DNA of 64,000 bases from Haemonchus contortus. Lineage: Eukaryota; Nematoda; Chromadorea; Rhabditida; Trichostrongylidae. The notes under the pieces are model-generated. The model did no database searches. It was not told the origin of the DNA and saw nothing but the letters and a program-made list of their open reading frames with translations. Positions within the stretch are counted from its first letter, which is position 1. Each line of letters opens with the position of its first letter. The DNA lies in NCBI GenBank assembly GCA_000469685.2, contig LS997563.1:2175281-2239280 (forward strand), in the 5' to 3' direction. The position numbers were made by a program, and so were the translations under genes. Shown one piece after another: positions 45,088 through 57,040 of this stretch.

Positions 45088-46343
45088 TTAGGTTGGCAAA
45101 TAAGTCCTGCGACAAAAATTTCGAAATGTGACAATCTTGCGAAATCAGCTTGAACGCGTTAGCCAGGGTGACGATCTGTTAGAATGCACTTAGAACAATC
45201 AATACATGACTACATAAGGAATAGCGCGAGAGCTTTCGGTACTATATCGAAAATGATCTCCCAGCATCAACTTCGCACCATTATCTTCTACGAGTGGCGT
45301 CAAGGGAAAAGTGCTCGTGAAGCGACTGATGTCATCAACAGCACATTGGGTGAAGGCACTGTTCACCGTTCAACGGTCAGTCGTTGGCACAATCGCTTCG
45401 CTTCAGGAGATATCAGCCTTGAAGATAAGGTACGCAGCGGACGAGCACGAAACATCGATGAAGACGAATTACTTCGTGCTGTCACAGCAAACCCGGAGGC
45501 CACTACGCGTGAGTTGGCAACGATACTTGGATGCTCCCATTCCACTATTGAAAACTTTCTCCATGTCCACGGTTATCGAAAGGTACTGTCAAGATGGATC
45601 CCCCACCGACTGACGGATGCTCAGAAGCAGGCCCGTGTCAACATCTGCGAATCCTTGCTCTTTCAACCGAATCGTAAGGACTTTCTTGCGGATCTGGTAA
45701 CCGGTGATGAAAGTTGGATATTGTATGATTACAGTAAACGCACTGCCGTTTGGCTCCCTCGCGGCGTCGAGCCACCAACTCAGCCAAAGCCAAACCCTCA
45801 CCAGCGCAAACATCTCCTTTCAGTTTGGTGGGATATGAGGGGAGTCGTTTATTACGAGTTACTCGCCGCTGGCAGGACTGTCACAGCTTCCATTTACATT
45901 GATCAGCTCCAGCACTTGGCCGACGCTATTCGAGAAAAACGTCCAAGACGATCAAAAGTGTACCTACAGCATGACAACGCGCGTCCACACGTTGCATCTG
46001 AGACTCGTCAAAAAATCGCTGAGCTTGGTTGGCATCCAGTTGCTCACCCACCGTACTCCCCAGACCTTGCACCTTCCGATTACCACTTGTTCCAGCCACT
46101 CAAGCACCACTTGCGAGGAAGAGAGTTCAAAACATACAGTGATCTGAAATTGGCAGTGAATGACTTTTTTGAGTCACAGTCTCCTGACTTCTGGGCAAAG
46201 GGCATCAGTGATTTGCCCAAAAGATGGGAGAAGGTTATTGATCTTTGTGGTGAATATATTGTTGATATTTGATATGTTTAGAAGATTCTATAGTTGAATG
46301 AATAAAATGACTTTTTTGTCGCAGGACTTATTTGCCAACCTAA
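45088..46343 (+). mobile_element. Full-length mariner transposon (1256 bp)
   Basis: Both ends start TTAGGTTGGCAAATAAGTCC, continuing TGCGACAAAAA before they diverge (about 31 bp perfect). The element is flanked by TA at 45086-45087 and 46344-46345. The length is typical of mariner. The transposase frame runs left to right and is uninterrupted. It is inserted into the older element at 44931-46642. By motif it belongs near the Hsmar1/cecropia-type mariners, a group reported from hookworms as 'bandit'; this last step is inference. Confidence 0.97.
45253..46272 (+). CDS. Mariner transposase, apparently intact
   Basis: The start is placed at MISQHQLRTIIFYEWRQGKS (45253, 339 residues); an upstream in-frame ATG at 45184 would add 23 residues that do not look like mariner. 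Residues ~1-110 form the paired helix-turn-helix DNA-binding region (REATDVIN, STVSRWHNRFASGD, SLEDKVRSGR). The linker motif is WIPHRLTDAQK (family WVPHEL). The catalytic DDD triad is complete: TGDESW, HDNARPH and YSPDLAPSDYHLF, with 34 residues between the last two aspartates (D,D34D). No stop or frameshift interrupts the protein, which ends 71 bp before the right terminus. The enzyme excises and reinserts the element at TA. Confidence 0.96.
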   Translation: MISQHQLRTIIFYEWRQGKSAREATDVINSTLGEGTVHRSTVSRWHNRFASGDISLEDKVRSGRARNIDEDELLRAVTANPEATTRELATILGCSHSTIENFLHVHGYRKVLSRWIPHRLTDAQKQARVNICESLLFQPNRKDFLADLVTGDESWILYDYSKRTAVWLPRGVEPPTQPKPNPHQRKHLLSVWWDMRGVVYYELLAAGRTVTASIYIDQLQHLADAIREKRPRRSKVYLQHDNARPHVASETRQKIAELGWHPVAHPPYSPDLAPSDYHLFQPLKHHLRGREFKTYSDLKLAVNDFFESQSPDFWAKGISDLPKRWEKVIDLCGEYIVDI

Positions 46344-48649
46344 TATAATAATCTTTGGATTTTCTCGAATTTTTTGCCTCATTTCCTGAGGAAAACGGAA
46401 ATTGAGTCTCTCAGCACCTGGGGTGTTACTTGCGGATATGAGAGCATCGTAAACTCTCCACTTCAATTGAAAACTTCGTTTCCAGCTCTTAAAAAACCTG
46501 ATTCGTGCTGTAATCGAAAAGAGCAAAGAATTCTGATCATTTTAATACCAGTCTCAGTTTAGTTTCAGTTTTTAGTTTAATACCCAATTTGAACACTTTC
46601 AGCCGTCGGTTGACCATGAATTAGTAGCAGTATTGTAGTAGGATAGAACGTGCAAATTACCTAGTCTGTACTTTGTAGACCTACATAGAAACAGAGAATA
46701 TAAACAAAAAAACATTTCTAATCAAATCGCGACAGTAATGGGAACGAAGTCCAGTGAATGAGACAAGCTTGGAAGTTAGCCCTTTTGATATGAGGAAACT
46801 CTCCCAATAAATTTCGCCCTCCCTCCGCGTTTCTGTTTTTCTGTTCGTTAACTATTCCTCTTCCAGGAAGCTCAAAACAAAGTGAAAGTACCTTACGGAG
46901 ATAAAAATGCGTACGCATGCGCAAAGAGAGGGGGGGGGGGTTAGGTTGGAACACCTAAGGGGTAGGCATAAATAAAATAATACTCCTCGGTCGATAGTTA
47001 TCACCGGATAAAGTGATAATGATGTTATCTCAGTCGAGTCTGACAACATCCGAGGAGGACCTGGTCAACTGAATTATCGGTACCGTCGGTCGATTGTTCG
47101 CTAGCTTCCATTTCTTTTCATTCTTTTGCCTGATGGCGTTTGGCTTCAAATCGCCTACACCACGCGGTTACTGAAACTTAATTGAAATACTGTTCACCGT
47201 CCTACCTATTCCCATGCCCTCGTCCCCTTCTGATATCATCTTTTTGAGCATCTCAAGCAGTTTCTGGCCAAGAGAAAGTTCGTCGATTCTGGTGACCTCG
47301 AAGTCGCGGTGACCAATATCTCACAGCTTTCTTGTTTCCAAGAAAAGAAAGTAGCCGAGATGCCACCGCGTAGGCTGATTACCACAGGTAGTAATGGTGG
47401 TTATACAGTCGGACGATTGAGGGTTTCAGTGGGATTGTGAATTAGCTCATGCTAGTGTCTCAGTACCCTTGCATCCAGTCAATGCTAATGAAAACGGGTC
47501 TAGGGCATTCCCTACAAAGATTGCCTTGAGCCTGGAGTTATCAATTTCAACAGCCATCGGTGTTGATTGATGTTGTATAAATGCGGAAGGATTTAAGAAG
47601 AGTGCATTCCTCAGTTGACATCATCAAGTTCGGGAATAGCATCAGAACAGGTCTACGAGTTCGATAAGCGGAACTTTAAGTGTTCCCCCAGTTTTCTCCT
47701 GTGCCCTTGACCATCCCTCCCACATGTTAGGGATCCGTTTGGCTTTCTTTTGTTAAGCCCCGTTTCATATCTCATCTCAAAGCAACTTTTTTCATGCGAC
47801 ATTGCTTTTTTTATCATGAAAAATGCACATCCTTGTATCTGGCTGCTAGTGAAATTGATATCGTTTCTGGACAGATAATGACCGTGCTGATTCATTTCTA
47901 AAAACATATGAGAGAACAAATGGTCGATAAGTTGAACGGTTGGATGAGTTCGACCCAATCCGCTCCGTCTGGGTGATATCTTCCAAACTGTATGCCAGCC
48001 GATCATGTTCAAGTAGGAAGCAGCAGCGAATCCCACAAATGGCCGTAAATTGGATATAAGAGAGCGAAAAGCCGAAAGGGAGCTAAAGAGCAGCTACCGC
48101 ACAGGATCGGCATCAGCTGATAGAATTCATCGCCCCATAACCCAACAGCGTGGGAGGAGCTGCTTGTGGATGAACAAGTATGTCTACCAGCGCGAAGCGA
48201 CGGGTAGGACGAGTGATAAACAATTAAATCGGTGTACCCTTCGAGTAGTCAAAGGCACAATTCGCGAGAAAAAGTGGTATCCAGGATATTCCCATAGAAT
48301 ACATTCATGGCATGCTAGATAAACGTAATTTGGGCCCATCGTATGCCACCTACAGAAGTGAGGCTTGTAAGGGAGCTTCCAACTCCTACGGATCGACAGG
48401 AGATCCCCAGCAGGAATGAACTAAAAAGTCATACCACTTGCTGCTGCTGCGCCTGCTGCTAGACATAAATGGCGATCAGAGCAACGGCAGTGGTTGAGTT
48501 GTCGGTCTCGTTGGAGTAGACAGAACACCTCTTTCCTCAAGCTTTTCAGAGCATTTTGTGAAGACTTCCTACTTAGAGAGAGTGGGAATATTAAGTGCTA
48601 GAAGATGCATTTTGGTATTCTTGTTTCGGGTAAGGGCAGAGAAGGTGAA

Positions 48650-48905
48650 GTGGCAAAAGGGCATTTCACACACCCATGGTCAGGAGTTCGGATCTCGTAT
48701 CGATATCCGCCTAGGCCAATCAAGCCTTCCATCCCTCCGGGGTCGGTTAATTGGTACCAGACTCGTCTGGGAGGATAAAAGCACTGACTTGTACTCGGCT
48801 GGACACCGCGCGTCATTGTATAGGCCACATACGCACTCATTACACCGCTACAATTCTGAATGGAAGTCGAGCGCGGGGGCGCACCCTTCAGACGGGATCG
48901 ATTAA
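48650..48905 (+). repeat. SINE-like dispersed repeat (copy a)
   Basis: The unit starts near GGCAAAAGGGCATTTCACAC. It includes GGAGTTCGGATCTCG (B-box-like), AGCCTTCCATCCCTCCG, GGTACCAGACTCGTCTGGGA and GACTTGTACTCGGCTGGAC. Related pieces occur at 26140-26230, 48940-49040, 50870-51035 and, in reverse complement, at 58510-58690. Confidence 0.65.
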
Positions 48906-49900
48906 TGCCAAAAACTTTATCCTTTTACTTTATGTTTCGGGTATCGAGCGTAGTACTGATACCAGTCCTGGTCAATTAAGCCTCCCAACTCTCGAGGGCT
49001 AATCGGTACCAATATCTTCTGATAGAATAAAAGTTGTGACTTATATACCGTAACGGGGTTGATTACCATAAAAAATTACCCTCTAGGCCTTCTTATCGCT
49101 CGCCAAGGTAGTGGAGTGCTGACATGAAGCCACATCGAAGCAAATTTCCTACTCACTACAAGTTATTTACCCAAGTTCTCACTCATGTCGCTCTGCAAAA
49201 GAATATTTTTCTGCTTTCAATACCAACTCTTCAAAAAGCAAGCTGTTCCGTAAAGTACCACTGAATACTTAAAAGTCACTGAGCATATATCTTCTGGCAT
49301 TGGTAACCTGTCAATAGGTCCCCCATTCGGCTTCAAATCGGAATCGTAGTTACGCATTGAATGCGTATGTGGTAAATATTTACAATGAGCTGCAGTGGCC
49401 AGCCGATGAACAAGTCAGCTCTTTCATCCTCCCAGATGAATCTGGTGCCGATTATCCAACTTCAGAGGAATGGGAGGGTTGAATGGCTTACTCAAGTACT
49501 GATCTGGTATTAAATCCCGTCGCGTGGGTAATAGTACGGCACTTGCTATCAAGCAACTACTAAGAGAGAACAAGATGAATAAGTGTTCAGTAATCGGGAC
49601 GTTATTACTGAAAGCCTGGATGTAATCAGCGGCTCCGAGGCTGAGAAGGTTTAAAATTCTTCAATGAAGAAAATCTTCCTGAGGATCAAAGAGAATTGGT
49701 GGTGAAAGCTATGGATCTCTTAGCGGGGCGACGTCCATAATTCCAATCTAATCGAATTAGCGAAAATGACAGTGTTTCAAGTGCGAATAAATGAACAGAT
49801 TGGAAAAGAATTGATTTTCTAATTATCATCGGATAAGATTAGCCCATTCTAAGCCTTTCATCTCGAGAAAAAACATGTAGGAATGGAACTTTCCTTCCTG

Positions 49901-49987
49901 GTACATTTCGTAATCCTAAAGTCTCAATTTCATGGATTTCGGAGGTACATTTCGTAATCCTAAAGTCTCAATTTCATGGATTTCGGA
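49901..49987. repeat. 44-bp tandem duplication, two copies
   Basis: GTACATTTCGTAATCCTAAA continuing to GGATTTCGGAG is present twice head to tail with no internal mismatch. Confidence 0.95.
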
Positions 49988-50194
49988 ATCATTTTCATTT
50001 AATCCTCGCTCGGCTGGGAAAGAAGGAAAAATTGAGAAATGGCCAAGATTGGATAACTTCAACCCCTTCTCCATATCGACATTTTCTAAAGGCTCTATTT
50101 GTGGGGCCCAGAAATCTAGAAAAATCTAAGACTGAAGTTTACTGCTGAACCTACGGACGCTTAAGGTTTACCAAACTTCACAGAATTCACTGAC

Positions 50195-50345
50195 CTTCCT
50201 GCCGTGACTGCTGCCATTAATCCTGACAGTGCTTGGTTAACCCATTTGTCAAAAAGGGCCTCTGTATCGTTTTTGTTGATGGGCAGTCGGAGGGTTTTGC
50301 CTTCCTTGTAGGCATGTTCCATTGGCAGCACTGACGCCGAGCCGG
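50195..50345 (-). CDS. Orphan coding exon, unrecognised protein
   Basis: On the minus strand an acceptor (TTGCTTTACAG) is followed by 49 whole codons ending at a donor (GGAAG|GTCAGTG). The peptide includes ASVLPMEHAYKEGKTLRLP and NDTEALFDKWVNQALSGLM and has a natural residue composition. Phases are 2 in and 2 out. No partner exon in matching phase was found within about 1.5 kb on either side. It may be one exon of a gene with long introns, or a remnant. I do not recognise the family. Confidence 0.45.
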
Positions 50346-53300
50346 CTGTAAAGCAATAATTGAAAGAGAGAATTTCAGAAGGGATCCTTCCTTAAAATTT
50401 ACTGATGTATTTGTTGACAGAAATACATTTAACAAAATTTCCAAAATGTGATTCCTTTAGAGCCATAACGTTCAAAATGCTATCGAAATTTGTTCAAAAC
50501 TTCATTCAGTGTGAGCAGCAATCGAGTATTGAAAAGAAAATGGCGGATGGTTACTTTTTGAAGCCCCAAACGTAGACAAATCAAGTCTTAAGCTTCATAA
50601 GCCGCAGTTCAGAGGAGAAAGCGCCCGTGAAGGCCATGACCGTTCAATTCAACTTTGACCAGTGGTCGAGGCAATCTTGGCATCACAGTTCTACCTTTAG
50701 CATCAGTGGAGGTGGTAAGGATGGCTGAAAACATTATAACAGAGGAGGGTATATTTTTGGTTTCAGTCAGGAGCTGAAGAAAAGGTCAGGGCTGATGCAT
50801 TCACATAAGCTTTAGACGTGGATTTCTGGCCAAGGCCAGGGAAAACTCACAGGAAATAGAGATACTCGAAAGTGTGATGGGTTGAGGTGGTATAGTACCA
50901 AGTGGCTTACTACAATATACGAGTGGTCCAGGTTTCAAAATTTCGGATCGGTTTCCGCCCAGGGGAGCCATGCTTTCCATCCCTCCGCAAGATAGACGCA
51001 TCGGTATCGTATAAGTATGGAAGGATAATTCAGCGAAAGCTTCACTTGGTTTTGGGAATTTCACAATACATAGGCTATTTGGCTCTGCTACTGCGAAAGT
51101 AAAGGGTTTGGTTTTTTTTTTCAACCGGAATACTAGATTCGTTCCGTGAGCCTCTACATTACTAGATGTCTCATTCGAACTAACCTCATTTTAGCGAAAT
51201 ACCTTAACTCTCGACTGACCAAAACATCCCTTGAAAGGTATAAATCGCATATGAAAGAGCAAAAAACCAGTAAGAGCCCATAATTGGTTTGAATTTTTGA
51301 TGAGGAAGAACTCGTAAAGACCTCCGAACCAGAACTATCACTACAAACGCAGCGATACTGAATGCATATGGTGAAAAGAGCTTCAACTGGCCAACAGACT
51401 TATTATTGAAAAAGTTTCGACTACTCAGAAACGAGTATTAGTAGATCCTATATACGTTGAAATATATTCTGCTCTGTGACATCCGGTTCCCTCGAAAAGC
51501 CCGTCATATGCTGCATGATTTACAAGGGTTCAATTAAATAGTTCAGTTCAAGTTCATTCACTGCCAAATATAATATAAAAGAATCAAGTCTGAAAATCAC
51601 CACGATTATGCTTTTGATGACGCTGCTCGTACATGGGAATCAGCAAAACGTCTCTCTGTCTGCTTTCGTTCATTTAGGTGATAGCCCAAATTAAAGGAGT
51701 TACATTCTAAGTTCGATCAAGATGTGGAAATCAAATATCCTTTCACTCGTGATCTCAAAGAAGTCTAACTACGAGGCCAATCCGGAATGAATTCATTGTC
51801 AGGAACCCCTTAGCCATTACTTCGCCAAACTTCGTTCCCATGACAAAACGATCTTCGGGAACTCCTCCATCGATAGTGATTGACTTTGTGAAGATGAAAC
51901 AAGTTGCAACCTTTCACGTAATGGAAGTAAGCAACTTTCGTCAAAACCAACCGAAAATTTTGCAAATCTAATCAAGGACTGAATGCTAAAAGCTGATTAT
52001 AAAATGGACTGAGAAACTTCGAATAAAAAATAAAAAAAAGAAACTCGAAAAGAGAGCTTTCTCCGGTGGTGAACTACTTATCGTCAACTGTTACGAATTT
52101 GAGATGCTTTATTCACGTGAAAGAGCATTTCCCTTTTCGAAATCAGGGAGTCAGAAATATCATATTCGGTGGGAAAACATTGTTCAACACTTCGGCTCCA
52201 ACCCTCGCAGCAGAACCCAAGTCAGTAGTAGTGGGACTCAGTTAAAAAAGCAATAAACCAATCAGAATCAGTACAGTGTTTTAGGTGTTCCAGAGGAATA
52301 TACCATCAATAGTACTTGAGGGAACAATCAGGACTTCGGTAGAAAACTAAAATTTCCTAATGCATTGAAGTCAGTCCTTATGAAAAAAAACAAATTTTGT
52401 TTATCATTTTTTATTGCACGCTCTGAGTAATCAACAGTCCTACGTCTATCCGACGTACCTGCAATTAGAGCGAAGAACGCTAACGTCGTATACATCACGA
52501 CTGAAGATGGAAAAGGTTGCACTTCTGGTCAGAAGTACAGAAGTCTCTTTTGTACGTGATCCAGAACTTTATATAGAGGTATCGCCACGCCCGCCACCAC
52601 TACCGTTAGCGTATGAAGCGCTTCCGCTCGTGTGGTAAGTGCATTTTCACACTCGGGGAACGCTTTCACGCGACTAAATCATGAAAAAAAGCGAAAACGG
52701 CGAGAGAAAGCAACATTTTGAGCGTGTGAACAGCCATCTTCATTGAAACCGCTTATTCAACGTGAAGTTCACCCACAAGAAATTGAACGCCGCTCATATC
52801 GTCAAAAATTTTGGAAGTCCTTCCCAAAATATTCATGCATGGGGTCCTGAGCTAGGGATAAAGTACGCACTTGGCTGCTGGCCAGCGGATAGTGAGATCT
52901 TCTCGTTATAAATTCCTGAAAAATGGCTAATTGGCTATTGGATTGTCTCTAGAAACAACATCATCGTCTGCTGACTACTGCGTAGATTTGTACATGCTTA
53001 GAAGCACTGATTAGTTGAGGCTGATGGTTTTGGAATTCTGTCACAGCAGGGTATATGATCTAGTCCAAACGGAAATTTCATGCTTCGATTCACGACTTTC
53101 TATGAACCTCAGCATAAGTGTTTGATGTGGTTGACATCAAGGGCTCTTTCCTGAGGTTTTCATTGAAAAATTACCAGACTGAGATGTTTCGTGGCACCTT
53201 TTTCTTCAAAGTCCAAAAGCATCGGAAACATTCGGTGAATATTCGGTCAAACGTAGCTGCGGCAATAGTGAAGTTTGAGACTCTTCATGGCACCTACAAA

Positions 53301-56300
53301 CCTGAAGAATGGTAGTCTACCGCAACTTCGTGGGTTCATTGAAACCACATAGCAACCGATAGTGAGACCGTTGTAAACTAGGCATAATCCTCATTGCAAC
53401 TACTGTTGAAAGTCCAACTTCAAATAAGGCCTCCGGACCCGAGCAAATGAGTTCATCTCTTCCGATCATTCCGGGTGGGTGACCTGAGGGTTTTGCAACG
53501 CACATTTGCGACTCCTATGCCACCACCTTATAAGTATTTTTTCATCTTTCTCATATTTCTTGAAAGACAGTTGCAGGCATGAGGCTCCGATAATGTTAAG
53601 GATTTGAATATGACTACCCGTCTAACGTCAGGAGAGTGTTGTACGTTTTGACCATTGTTTTGTTATACGTAAAAATCAAATGCTTAAATAGTAGACCTTT
53701 TGTATAACTGGTGCCTTTACAATCACTTTCAATTGAAGAATCTGCTTCGATATCCAGAAGAATCGCTGTTATCTTTTGGCATAGAATCGCGTAGCGAGTC
53801 CTATAATCTTCTTCTTCAATTCTTGACTTCTTCCTCTTTTCATTCCGGTTCCTCAGTCCGTTTTCTTCCATTCCGTTTTTCAAAGATTATTCATCTTTTG
53901 TAATGCGAGATACCCTAATGCACTGAACTTATTTGTAATCTCACTTACACTGAAGTTACGTATTTGTTCGCACTCGCAAAGCTCCGCAGTGCACAAAAAA
54001 ATGTAAGTTCATTTTTCTAATAAATACCAATCAAATGTCGACTACCGTTCCATGAGGCGTTCCGTGTGATGGAAAATGTATGCAAACTGCTACTCAAAAT
54101 TCGGCCAGAGTTCTCTGAGACCGGGGGGGGGGGGTTGAATCTGAAGGTTAAGGCGGCTAATGCGAACGTATTTCAGACTGAACAAACTGACGAAAACGTT
54201 GTGGAACCTCTTCTTGTCGTGATTTTTTGAATAGTTAGGATCACACTTTTTCGAGCGATTTTTGCCACTAAAAATACTTCTTATTTCATTCTTCACACGG
54301 AATCCAGCGGCTACTTCGAATCTTCGATTCCTTCCAAGCAGGCGTAGATGGCAGTCCTTCGTAATTTTGCAAAACTTCGTCTTCAGTGAAAACATAAATG
54401 CGCTATGTGTCTCTCCTTTTTTTTCGACTTCTTGATTAGATTCCTGTGCTTTTCAGCTTCAGCCCTGCGGTGATGACTTCACTTGATTTTGAGAATCTCA
54501 CCGAAGGTAAAATGTGATGGGAGCACCAAGTCCCTGCCAATACTACGGAAGCCGTCCAAAACTCTTCTTTTTTTTCTCGCATACACCAATTTTGCGCTGT
54601 TGCAGGACCTCCAGTTTCTATAAATTTATAGTCTCCAACTCCTTCTAACTCCGGCATCTTTTTTGGTGCTTTGGTTTTCGGGGGTCCATGCCACCTCTCC
54701 CTTGGATCTCCTCTCCTCTCCACGTGATCGCTTCCTTTGAATCTCTATTTCCATTGCCCTGCTAGGAAATGAGCCACTTGGCTGTAACAGTTCATATACC
54801 GTTGAGTGGATACATGCTAAAAGGGCGGCGCTGGACTCCAGCCAAAAAATGGTGGAGATAAGAAAAGCCGGGTGCATGATAAAACTAGCTGAACCGAACG
54901 GAGAACATGCGAAAAAGGGAGGAGCTCAGTTTGAGTGATGGAAACAAATTAGAGATCCGTCACTTGGCTTGAACTTAGCCCATAGATCGTGCAAATGGGG
55001 CGGGAGGAGGGGCAGATCAAAGGATGGAGGGAGGAAAGATATTTGGAGGGCAAGGATGGACAAAGCTGCTGGCAACGGAATGCAACATCCCCCAGAAGAG
55101 GACAAAGGAAAAACTTCCGTGGTGAGAGGAACGCGCTGAAGATGGATGGGTTTTGCTTGGAACATAGAAATCTGATTCCCGATGGTTCGCATTTCGATCC
55201 ATAGAGGATTCAGAAAAAACTGTCACCAGCTAACACAACTTTTTTCTTCAGGCAAGAAGGATTGTGGGATGGTACCTACTTCGCAAGGGCCACCACAGGT
55301 TTCCAGGTTTTTAGAAGAAAACTAGTACCAAAATTTCCAAAGAAGTTCTGCCTACCGCGAAATAGTTGAAATGTCCCTCCCCGCCCCCTCCTAAGGCGGG
55401 GTGTGTGAGGTTGCGGCAGATTCTTAGTCGAAAATTCCCTAATGGACCCAGTACTCAGACAATGATGAGTAGCCCTCTTCGAATAGTGAAAAGTAGATTA
55501 CACAAGGTAGATGGCGTATGTTCCACAGGTGGAAATGGTATAAATGCTCACAAAAAGTTGTGTTTGCCTCAGATAACAACTGATGCCAATAGGAATCGGT
55601 GTCGGTGTCTCGATGCACATCGTCAGTACGGGGTCCAAAGAAACATCAGGATGATTTGCAACTTTTTGCAACTTGATAAAGCGTATAGAGTGGGCGACTT
55701 GTTGTGATTTATGGTGTGCGAAGACAACAGCAAAACTTCGTGGTTCTATTGCGATACTGCTGAAAAACCGGAAATTATGGACACCATTAAGTGGCTGTCA
55801 CGTCGTTCTCAAATTAGTAGGACCTGCGCATTCACATCGTTGCATACGGCTGTTCCAAAACGTGTTTTAAAAAGGGAAGTTGGTAGAATTTCGAGAACCT
55901 TTCTCTGCTTCTTCGCGATGGTGCATTGAAGGCACAATTCCAGATGCGATTGGCCTTCGAGTCCTCCTTGTATGAACTTTCACCACTGGGGATAACACGT
56001 AGAAAACCGTGGGTCCGAAACCGACCTCGACAAAATGAGCATAAGGGCTCCGAAACCGGCTTGGGAAAGAACGCGCCCAAATAAGGCCGTGGTATGACGA
56101 CTTTTTAATCGCTGCACCACCACAGTGAAGAGTTAAAACGCCGACGAATAGTACGCTTATGTTGGAGCAGCCAGACGGTTACAGACCATAATTCGTGCGA
56201 CCTTTTTTCTTACTACTTTTTTGGAGCTTTATTTTTCCTTCGAATCCGCCGCATTTCACGCTTTCTTCGTCATTTTTCTGCGATTTTGAGAACAAAGAAA
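50346..56300. other. Gene-poor stretch, no supported exon
   Basis: SINE-like sequence lies at 50870-51035 (GGTCCAGGTTTCAAAATTTC, CATGCTTTCCATCCCTCCG). A G12 run is at 54123-54134. Near 56010-56070 two imperfect copies of GGnCCGAAACCGnC occur. Open frames at 53118-53315, 54436-54877 and 55366-55929 lack domains and splice context. I see nothing else. Confidence 0.45.
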
Positions 56301-56918
56301 TAATGTGGCAACCATTTGATGATGGGTGTCGTGCCGTCCCGCTGGGAAGGTACAGTTTGCCGCAGAGAGCAAGAGTCCACCACGTGGCAATGCTTAGCCA
56401 CGTGCTCTGGCTGCTCTTTCCACCACGCGACGATTGCATCATCCAGTCCGCCTGTTCATCGCAGCAGCCTGCTCATCTCAACCTGCTTACCCTGGTGAGG
56501 TGCAGAGGTTCCTGCAACATCACCATATTGCCATCAGCCAGCGTGCCATTGCTGCCAAGTCTACCTCAAGCCAGGAACATCCAGAGGAATGGTCTACCGC
56601 CATGGAAGGACCAAGGAGCAGCAGTAACATAAGGAGGCTGAGGGGGCAGGAAGGATTTGGATGGATTGAGACTTAGCAGGATACCTTAACCGTAGGTTCA
56701 GCAGGGTTGTTTTGTATATATATATATACGTATTTCCCTTATTTCTTATCCTAGTAATTGTTGTGTTTGAGCTAACTACATTCACTCGTATTTAACCCAT
56801 CACTTAATTTCCTAACATGTAGTTTTCCATAAAACAGTATAATCCGTAATGTGTGCTTGGTATGCGAAGTGTAGTTGTCATTCGTATACCACATGCATCC
56901 TGTTACGCTAGGATGTCC

Positions 56919-57040
56919 CTTGGTAGGCCCTAGTAAGATCTCGCCCAGCGCCTCGTGCGAACTCGGCGCTAGGTGAGCAACACTTAGCGTACTGCGGAGA
57001 CAGTACCGGCCCGTGGCTGGAGCAGCCCAGGCCTACCAAG
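56919..57040. ncRNA. GC-rich structured segment, candidate RNA or retroelement leader
   Basis: CTTGGTAGGCC (56919-56929) pairs perfectly with GGCCTACCAAG (57030-57040) and encloses two further hairpins: AGCGCC/GGCGCT (56947-56952 with 56965-56970) and GTACTG/CAGTAC (56989-56994 with 57001-57006). The GC content is far above that of the surroundings and continues to about 57180. I recognise no known RNA family. A transposon leader or terminal region is an equally good explanation, and the strand is not determined. Confidence 0.25.

Larger units (their letters stand above)
44931..46642. mobile_element. Older inverted-repeat element carrying a nested mariner
   Basis: The left terminus 44931-44970 (CCTACTACAATACTGCTACT...) and the right terminus 46603-46642 are reverse complements at 39 of 40 bases. 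Without the mariner at 45088-46343 this element is about 456 bp, with no coding capacity, so it is a MITE. The flanks GTGAGAGG and ATAGAACG do not show an obvious target duplication. A 38-bp perfect palindrome lies just inside the left end. Confidence 0.85.
46643..50194. other. Gene-poor stretch with SINE-like repeats
   Basis: A G11 run lies at 46930-46940. Inverted blocks CTCCTCGG (about 46982) and CCGAGGAG (about 47051) could fold. No exon is supported. The plus-strand frame 49662-49740 (FNEENLPEDQRELVVKAMDL) is protein-like but too short and without clear splice sites. Confidence 0.45.

Noticed and set aside
45311..46147. Other-frame ORFs inside the mariner
   Set aside because: They are shadows of the transposase gene; none has a motif.
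54436..54877. Overlapping minus-strand frames
   Set aside because: There is no recognisable domain or splice site, and the composition is like the surrounding non-coding DNA.
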